Assembly: GCA_016786765.1 (NCBI GenBank)
Contig: JAEUUZ010000003.1
Location: 1 to 64,000, forward strand
Source: Chitinophagales bacterium
GTDB taxonomy: Bacteria; Bacteroidota; Bacteroidia; Chitinophagales; LD1
Direction of reading: 5' to 3'
DNA: 64,000 bases
Shown: positions 59,301 to 64,000 of the stretch, piece after piece
Layout: the number at the start of each line of letters is the position of its first letter
How positions within the stretch are numbered: position 1 is the first letter of the stretch
Notes under the pieces: generated by a model
Database searches by the model: none
What the model saw: only the letters and a program-made list of their open reading frames with translations
Told to the model about the DNA's origin: nothing
Translations under genes and position numbers: made by a program

Positions 59301-59438
59301 TATAGCATCAATAGCCGCATTTATTCTGGCTGTATTTAACAGATATGCCTCTTCCGAGTTTTGCTGCGCCTCTGTTTTTTTTGACACCAAGAAAACCAAC
59401 AAGAATAAACAACAAAAATATTTGCGACTCAATTCCAT
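56328..59438 (-). CDS. secreted protein with caspase-like C-terminal domain and duplicated N-half, larger paralogue
   Basis: A 1036-residue exported protein (signal MELSRKYFCCLFLLVFLVS...EAQQ). The N-half (~40-410) and second half (~490-1036) look like duplicated copies of the body of the 696-residue paralogue: NPIGLYSLNRELDYMAVDIA in the first and NYVGRNSIEKEFSYYALRFI in the second align with DPIGEFSLEKELEIQSLKFV there. They are joined by a charged, low-complexity linker (~415-480). Only the second copy carries the putative catalytic domain: MYFYDDPDGR, IIIHRGHSFH (His923) and LVFIGSCGGF (Cys946), with the same 23-residue spacing. It heads the paralogue-paralogue-DUF1398 operon, 86 bp from the histidine kinase gene. 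Confidence 0.78.
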   Translation of the reverse strand: MELSRKYFCCLFLLVFLVSKKTEAQQNSEEAYLLNTARINAAIDAISDKKLQVPSDFFSLLQKNLNAINDSTITIEHRIEFQQRLAFFLESTKEPEFFKNGKYTSLLRYNLFLIQWKNSNELYANVLQYPRLSIKALRLFSMDTAAYRFLDSMATRYPDEILRNSESFVSLWYAPKIIAKIALFAPESAKRYFAGSSKIKDILLNDTTGIFQTLRTINTKLPARTKAYFLVDPIVKKDISVFRADTLMSVKESAFSALVDVMKQPNPIGLYSLNRELDYMAVDIARGLSLKSDAAIVNYYQITEYTKEQIIAVLIYGYKEMYPIDFSNMLSILLRKGEVPVEESFLENFPTGRLAEFVRFLQQEDKLESFIRIVGEPNSLFLKALISYEKPLDDLTPDMINTLIVEKEEPASLPQRKREDVAPIKKEDVQLSLAKIEDKIKIDQKVEVLKPSLEPAEEIIEPVYFDFTDEQKRKLIYKKNIYASLQNIDAFINEPFAKEILLYAAEIEPDEVFKRAEKFKSKYFMQEVLEKAALQAPVSAKKYLVNPYHLVTFFLAKSENPFIKKMIEVNMATGFKSKPYLLINQLTGNEMSIETALAICNNQDRLFKELVKLVAKKNYVGRNSIEKEFSYYALRFIRDINDKVAQPDNIRFAALDNLSKEELYYATVYGREEVFNSTFLGIFARFESSLQPMDDIAFQRFLALPKLRTFVALCATNYKLSKLLSYFSTSQREILLRQFVSHLDESDNSFDDAVMVSETIANTNSEEILSAIEKNIKQQYTTCDSLNDSKCMAIYGILAGLCKDKAVYDKKWFYTMSKKYQASALATLQFKSMDNDEKIIERMYFYDDPDGRDSYMSFLSSFRSSTNWKLEEYYSYVRVTSTIGKNIEIFANKPSYEESGELNINKIFAEGGYKPAIIIHRGHSFHTEKTLEKIPASAKLVFIGSCGGFYKASIAIKNAPDAHIIATRQIGTQHINDPIIFSINEAFRQRQDIQWPTFWEKLKLQLGNYSLFYDYVPPHKNIESLFQRAYYKTFGL

Positions 59439-59524
59439 GAATCGTAATATTATTGGTTTTTGGGGAGATTTTTACTTAAGATTTTTAAAAAAATAACGGG
59501 TTGTAGTTTTTCGGGTAAGTCGGC

Positions 59525-60568
59525 TTATGCCAACCTCAGCGCAAAACTAAACGTTGTGCCAATTCCCACTGTACTTCTAACATTCACGGCTTGTCCGTGT
59601 GCTTCCATGATGTGTTTTACAATAGACAAACCGAGGCCCGTTCCGCCTTTTTCTCTAGAACGTGCTTTATCTACACGGTAAAAACGCTCGAACAAACGCG
59701 ATAGGTGTTCTTGTGCAATACCCATTCCATCATCTGAAATTTCTGTGAGTACTGTGCTCTCGGTGGTTGAAAAACCTACAAATACATTCCCCTTTTCTCG
59801 CCCGTATTTTATAGCATTCGAGATTAAATTGTTGAGCACTTGCGAGATGCGAACTTTATCTGCTTCAACATAAAAGGGGCTATTACATTCGCCTTTAAAC
59901 GATAAATTAATCTGCTTACTTTTTGCCTGATAGCTCAGTGCATCAAAAATATCTTGAGTAAGTTGATGAATATCAAAACGCTCCATGTCCAAAACCAATT
60001 TGCCCGATTCGTACTGGGAAATTTGAAGTAAATCCTCTACTATACTGGCCAATCGATCTAAGTTTTTTGTGGCTTTCTCTAAATAATCCTTGTTAATCTT
60101 TGGGTCGGCTAAACCTCCGTCCAGCAGGGTTTCAATATAGCCTTGGGTATTGAAAATAGGGGTTTTTAACTCATGAGACACGTTGCCCAAAAAATCGCGC
60201 CTGTATTGTTCCAGGTTTTTTAATTCTTCAATTTCAGCCGATTTTCGCATCGAAAAATCAATAACCTGCTTTTCAACATCGTCAATAATATTAGCCGATT
60301 GTTGATCATTTACCGGATAGTCTTTACTGATTTTGAGTTGGTTAATTACAGAATAAATCGTTCTTATTTTTTTAAAAACATATTCCTCTAATATCAGGTA
60401 AGAGACCGCATACGTAAACAGAAAACTTCCAATGGAAAGCACAGCTAGCTGGGTCACAGCAATTGAATCTTGTTTCATCCAAAGAAAAAAACCGGTTGCA
60501 ACCAATATAAACATAGCGACTGCCGCAGCAATCATAAATGCAAATCGTTTTTGTGCCGGATTTTTCAA
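59525..60568 (-). CDS. sensor histidine kinase (PhoR-like)
   Basis: A 347-residue membrane sensor kinase. Two N-terminal helices (~10-32 and 38-60) with almost no periplasmic loop, a linker, then the HisKA domain with the phospho-accepting His in FLGNVSHELKTPIFNTQGYI, and a HATPase domain with N-box NLISNAIKYGREKG, D-box SDDGMGIAQEHL and G-box EKGGTGLGLSIVKH. Lack of a sensory loop suggests it senses through the membrane or another protein, as PhoR does with the Pst system. It follows the response regulator gene by 66 bp. Confidence 0.92.
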   Translation of the reverse strand: MKNPAQKRFAFMIAAAVAMFILVATGFFLWMKQDSIAVTQLAVLSIGSFLFTYAVSYLILEEYVFKKIRTIYSVINQLKISKDYPVNDQQSANIIDDVEKQVIDFSMRKSAEIEELKNLEQYRRDFLGNVSHELKTPIFNTQGYIETLLDGGLADPKINKDYLEKATKNLDRLASIVEDLLQISQYESGKLVLDMERFDIHQLTQDIFDALSYQAKSKQINLSFKGECNSPFYVEADKVRISQVLNNLISNAIKYGREKGNVFVGFSTTESTVLTEISDDGMGIAQEHLSRLFERFYRVDKARSREKGGTGLGLSIVKHIMEAHGQAVNVRSTVGIGTTFSFALRLA

Positions 60569-60634
60569 TGCTGGGTTACTAAAATATGAAGGACTAACAT
60601 AAGAAAAAACAGCAACCTAATGTTGTCGGTAATG

Positions 60635-61315
60635 TTAAGCGTCAAATTTATAACCAATCCCTTTAATGGTTTTGAAACAATCGTCACCAATTTTTTCACG
60701 CAGTTTTCGAATATGTACATCAATTGTTCGATCACCAACAATGGTATCGTTTCCCCAAACCCGACTCAAAATCTCTTCTCGCTTAAACACTCTTCCGGGC
60801 TTAGAAGCCAACAGCATCAATAGTTCAAACTCTTTTTTGGGCAAAGTTAGCTCTTCCGTTTTCGTTTTTACAATATAACGCTCTCGATCAATTTCTATAT
60901 CGCCTACTTTTACAACAGTTGGCGTTTCTTTTGTTTCCAATCTCCTCATCAATCCTTTGATGCGACTTACCAGCACCTTTGGTTTGATTGGTTTTGTGAT
61001 ATAATCATCGGCTCCTACTTCAAAACCTGCAATCTGCGAATAGTCTTCGTCTCGAGCCGTTAGAAATGTAATCAGTGTGCTTTTAAAATCGGGCATGGCT
61101 CTTAACTCTCTACATGCGGTAATACCATCCATTTTGGGCATCATCAAATCAAGAACAATAAGATGTGGCTTTATTTTTTGTGCAAGATGAATGCCGTCTT
61201 GCCCATTTGATGCCGTATAAACCCAAAACCCTTCCTTTTCTAAATTATATTTCATGAATTCTAACACATCCGGTTCGTCATCCACAAGCAGCACTTTAAA
61301 ATCATTAAACTCCAT
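60635..61315 (-). CDS. OmpR/PhoB-family response regulator
   Basis: A 226-residue transcription factor. Receiver domain: acidic pocket LLVDDEPDVLEF, phospho-acceptor Asp in LIVLDLMMPKMDG, Thr in TFLTARDED and Lys in YITKPIKP. C-terminal winged helix: GRVFKREEILSRVWGNDTIVGDRTIDVHIRKL with the recognition helix in the last part. ATG 61315 gives the standard N-terminus (MEFNDFKVLLVDD). Upstream lies a set of TTAA direct repeats at 11-bp spacing, likely its own binding site. Confidence 0.94.
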   Translation of the reverse strand: MEFNDFKVLLVDDEPDVLEFMKYNLEKEGFWVYTASNGQDGIHLAQKIKPHLIVLDLMMPKMDGITACRELRAMPDFKSTLITFLTARDEDYSQIAGFEVGADDYITKPIKPKVLVSRIKGLMRRLETKETPTVVKVGDIEIDRERYIVKTKTEELTLPKKEFELLMLLASKPGRVFKREEILSRVWGNDTIVGDRTIDVHIRKLREKIGDDCFKTIKGIGYKFDA

Positions 61316-61352
61316 ATCCCCTTTTTGTTTGTGCAAACTTAATATAGTCAAG

Positions 61353-61381
61353 TTAAACTAATGTTAAGTATGGTTTAAGTA
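61353..61381. promoter_or_regulatory. candidate response-regulator operator: three direct repeats at 11-bp spacing
   Basis: TTAAACTA at 61353, TTAAGTA at 61364 and TTAAGTA at 61375: three in-phase repeats, exactly one helical turn apart, as in PhoB/PhoP-type boxes (B. subtilis PhoP recognises TT(A/C/T)ACA-like repeats at 11-bp spacing). They lie 38 bp upstream of the response regulator ATG and 117 bp upstream of the divergent TonB receptor ATG. Confidence 0.6.
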
Positions 61382-61472
61382 ATCAACTTTTATTTACAAC
61401 TCAAATATTACGAACAGGCCATTCTTAACCTAGTGATAACATAGCCTTTACAATTTGCTTTCGTGCCGTCCT

Positions 61473-61480
61473 TAGTTTTG
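61473..61480 (+). promoter_or_regulatory. -7 element of the TonB receptor promoter
   Basis: TAGTTTTG matches TAnnTTTG 17 bp upstream of ATG 61498. A TTTG at 61454-61457 is closer than the usual 19 nt, so the -33 element is doubtful; activation by the upstream repeats could compensate. Confidence 0.45.
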
Positions 61481-61497
61481 CACGAAATTTAAATGAC

Positions 61498-64000
61498 ATG
61501 CGTTTAACATTACTCTCGGTTTTACTTTTTTCGCTCACGAGTGTATTCGCTTTTGAACCGGGGAAAGGTAGTATAGCCGGTAAAATTATAGATGCAAAAA
61601 ATGCGGATGTGTTGATTGGTGTTTCGGTATTTATTGAAAATACAACTGTGGGTTGTGCGTCCGACATAGATGGAAACTTTGTTATTTCGGGGGTTGCAGA
61701 GGGAAAGTATAACGTTGTATTCAAATATATTGGCTATCAGCAAAAAATAGAACGCGATGTAGTGGTGGAAAACGGCAAGGTAACTTCGCTAACTGTTTCC
61801 ATGAAGGAAGAACAGGTGAACTTGAATGAGGTGGTGGTAAAAGCGGATATCGTGAAACGCGATAATGAAAGTGCAATTGTTGTTATGCAACGGAATAGCA
61901 CTATCATTCAAAGCGGTATTTCTTCGGAAGAAATGAAGCGGTCTCCGGATAAGAGTTCCGGTGATGTGATTAAACGCGTTAGTGGATCTACCATTCAAGA
62001 CGGTAAATTTGCCATCATTCGCGGACTTTCCGATCGTTATAATATTGCACTCCTAAACAATGTTATGCTTCCCAGTACTGAGCCCGACAGAAAAGCTTTC
62101 GCTTTCGATGTTTTCCCTTCTAACATTTTAGATAATATTATAATCATGAAAACTGGACAACCGAACCTTCCGAGTGAATGGGCCGGGGGGATAATTCAGC
62201 TCAACACAAGAGACATTCAGGAAAAAAACTTCATCAATGTTAGCTATGGCATTGGTGTTAATGAAGGAACCACCTTCAAGGCTTTTGATGTATACGAGGG
62301 AAGCAAAACTGATTTTCTTGGATTCGACAACAGCATGCGAAACTTACCGAGTAACTTCCCGGGTATTGTGGCATTAAACGATTTAAAAATTAAGGGAAAA
62401 AACGACTCGCTTGTGTCTTTAGGTAAACAAATAAATAACAGCAGTTGGAAAGTGAACCAAAAAAAGATGGCTCGTCCTAATCAAAGCCTTCAACTTAGTG
62501 GAGGGTTTGCTATCCGAAAGAAAGCCGTTCAATTTGGAGGTGTTTTTGCTTTATCGTATTCTAACGCGCTACAATACGCTGATGGAAAACGAACTCGCTT
62601 TGAAAGTACAGGTGAATATTATTACGATTATAACGACCAACGCTATAACACTTCCGTTACCGCTGCTCTACTTGGTAATGTAGGCGTTGTAATTAAAAAC
62701 AACCACAAAATTAGTTGGAAAAACATTTACACCATTAACAGCGATAATACGGTTTACGAACGAGAAGGAATCAGCATTTTTAGTGCAACAGAGCAACAAA
62801 GAAAAAGCCTTGAGTTCATTAGTTCTAGAGTGCTTAACTCCAATCTTTCGGGAGAACATATGTTTTCTAAATATAAAATCAAACTTAAGTGGAACGGGGG
62901 GCTTGTTTTGGTTAATAGAGATCAACCGAAAACAATGCGTTATAGTTACGAAAGATTCTACTCAAGCGCTGTTCCACTTGGGCCGAATACCTCAACCGAT
63001 CCCTTCATCTATCAAATTCAAAATGGCGGTAGCGACCCAAAGCTTAGCGCGCTCTTCTACAGTAAATTATCCGAAAAAGTATACAATGCGGGTGCCGATT
63101 TAACTATACCATTCAAACTGTTTAAGGAAAAGCAATCGGTTTCTTTCGGTTATAGTTTCCAACATCGTCAACGCGATTTTGAAGCAAGAAACTTATTCTT
63201 TGATTACACCAGCGCCAACTATGGAAGCGACCCTATCATTCAAGACCCGAACGTAGACCACATCATCAATCAAGCGAATTTTGAAAACGGGAAACTCACT
63301 TTAAATCAGGTAGCACTTCCTACCGATTTATATCAAGCAAAGTCTAACCTACATGCTGCCTACGTAATGCTCGAAAATGCTTTCGGTAGTCGTGTTAAAG
63401 CGGTTTGGGGATTTAGGTTCGAATCGTTTAGCCAATCGCTTACAGCACCAACAAAAATTGGATTTGAAGTAATTCCTCACGATCCTGAACCGCCTACTAT
63501 TCAAACCAAACTAGAAGATAGTACATACGTTAAACAATACTTTAGTGGAGCATATACTTCCGATTCATTAGGGAAAGTGAAGACTGTTTTTCCCCTACTC
63601 CCTTCGGTTAACCTCATCTTTAAGTTAAACGAAAACATGAATCTACGTGCATCCTACAGTCAAAGTATGAGTCGTCCGGAATTTAGAGAAACGTCTCCCT
63701 TTGCCTACTACGATTTTCTTCGCGATGTTAACTTAACCGGAAATGTTGCGCTTCAACAAACCTTTATTCATAATGCCGATTTAAGATATGAGTGGTTTTT
63801 GGGGAAAGGACAAAGCTTTAATGTGAGCGCATTCTACAAAAACTTTACAAACACCATTGAGCTTACATCTATGGCTGCAGGTGGTGTTCCGCAATTTCAA
63901 TATAGTAATTCAGGAAAAGCTTTTCTTGTTGGAGCAGAATTAGAAGTGCGCAAAAACTTTGGCTTTATTTCGAAGCAAATGGAAGACCTCGTTTTTGTGG
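61498..64000 (+). CDS. TonB-dependent receptor, cut by the window end
   Basis: At least 834 residues, open to the last base of the window. A signal peptide (MRLTLLSVLLFSLTSVFAF) is followed by a carboxypeptidase-D regulatory-like domain (GKGSIAGKIIDAKNADVLIG, ending in MKEEQVNLNEVVV), a plug domain (SSGDVIKRVSGSTIQDGKFA, IIRGLSDRYN) and barrel strands (RASYSQSMSRPEFRETSPFA). The receptor imports a large or scarce nutrient using TonB energy. No SusD-like partner can be seen because the window ends. Position opposite a PhoB-type regulator suggests regulation by it, perhaps by phosphate, which is inference. Confidence 0.92.
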   Translation, partial: MRLTLLSVLLFSLTSVFAFEPGKGSIAGKIIDAKNADVLIGVSVFIENTTVGCASDIDGNFVISGVAEGKYNVVFKYIGYQQKIERDVVVENGKVTSLTVSMKEEQVNLNEVVVKADIVKRDNESAIVVMQRNSTIIQSGISSEEMKRSPDKSSGDVIKRVSGSTIQDGKFAIIRGLSDRYNIALLNNVMLPSTEPDRKAFAFDVFPSNILDNIIIMKTGQPNLPSEWAGGIIQLNTRDIQEKNFINVSYGIGVNEGTTFKAFDVYEGSKTDFLGFDNSMRNLPSNFPGIVALNDLKIKGKNDSLVSLGKQINNSSWKVNQKKMARPNQSLQLSGGFAIRKKAVQFGGVFALSYSNALQYADGKRTRFESTGEYYYDYNDQRYNTSVTAALLGNVGVVIKNNHKISWKNIYTINSDNTVYEREGISIFSATEQQRKSLEFISSRVLNSNLSGEHMFSKYKIKLKWNGGLVLVNRDQPKTMRYSYERFYSSAVPLGPNTSTDPFIYQIQNGGSDPKLSALFYSKLSEKVYNAGADLTIPFKLFKEKQSVSFGYSFQHRQRDFEARNLFFDYTSANYGSDPIIQDPNVDHIINQANFENGKLTLNQVALPTDLYQAKSNLHAAYVMLENAFGSRVKAVWGFRFESFSQSLTAPTKIGFEVIPHDPEPPTIQTKLEDSTYVKQYFSGAYTSDSLGKVKTVFPLLPSVNLIFKLNENMNLRASYSQSMSRPEFRETSPFAYYDFLRDVNLTGNVALQQTFIHNADLRYEWFLGKGQSFNVSAFYKNFTNTIELTSMAAGGVPQFQYSNSGKAFLVGAELEVRKNFGFISKQMEDLVFV

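Noticed and set aside
61425-61743. Overlapping minus-strand frames of 99 and 73 codons
   Set aside because: They lie inside the promoter and N-terminus of the TonB-dependent receptor, which is supported by a signal peptide and domain order.
1-64000. tRNA, rRNA, CRISPR array, insertion sequence, prophage or integrase gene
   Set aside because: I looked in all spacers and for the usual protein families and found none; the spacers are too short or lack the cloverleaf or repeat-spacer pattern. An RNA gene search program was not available.

Overview
The window is a gene-dense chromosomal segment of a member of the Bacteroidota, probably an environmental one. The evidence is: two proteins with C-terminal type IX secretion (Por-type) sorting tails; an outer-membrane receptor with an N-terminal carboxypeptidase-D-like regulatory domain; families largely confined to the phylum (IPExxxVDY, DUF4476, DUF3109, TIGR02757, PorT-like barrels); almost no Shine-Dalgarno sequences; and several promoters of the phylum type (TTG about 19 nt before TAnnTTTG). 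I cannot name a genus. I found no rRNA, tRNA, CRISPR array, insertion sequence or prophage. The segment looks like core chromosome, with accessory loci at the exopolysaccharide cluster (40-45 kb) and at a pair of secreted caspase-like proteins (54-59 kb).

Layout. 0-8.5 kb: secreted esterase, EEP-family protein, tandem rhomboid proteases, a membrane pyrophosphatase fused to an OmpA domain, and a TIGR02757 protein. 8.7-15 kb: beta-barrel protein, two unknown proteins, RNase III and a large repeat-built T9SS substrate. 15-25 kb: heme A synthase, GNAT, MFS transporter, DUF1573, DUF4476, BaiN-type flavoprotein, M29 aminopeptidase, PaaD and PaaC without PaaA/PaaB, and an RsmI-like methyltransferase. 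25-38.5 kb: PBP1A, DUF3109, TraB/GumN, TerC, fabF-acpP, IPExxxVDY, pyruvate kinase, M42 peptidase, pterin dehydratase and DNA ligase. 38.5-45 kb: an EptA-like phosphotransferase and a Wza-Wzc-WecA-like exopolysaccharide operon. 45-53.8 kb: DUF962, DinB, TolC plus membrane-fusion adaptor, an unusual substrate-binding protein, cysS, half a transketolase, and an ECF sigma / anti-sigma / Spy-like module. 53.8-64 kb: DUF1398, two secreted proteins with a possible clan-CD (caspase/gingipain-like) His-Cys dyad, a PhoR/PhoB-type two-component system, and a divergent TonB-dependent receptor cut by the window end.

Non-coding content. Three copies of one dispersed intergenic element occur (131-221 on minus, 8459-8563, 34125-34211), each with an internal hairpin between conserved flanks. 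A candidate small RNA of about 85 nt lies at 40394-40478: it has its own promoter, a GNRA-loop hairpin and an 18-bp UUCG-capped terminator that pairs fully only when read on the plus strand. Three TTAA repeats at 11-bp spacing sit between the response regulator and the TonB receptor and look like an operator.

Best leads: (1) the tandem secreted caspase-like family at 54.2-59.4 kb, (2) the candidate small RNA at 40.4 kb, (3) the pyrophosphatase-OmpA fusion at 4.8-7.5 kb. All functional statements come from reading motifs; no database search was run.
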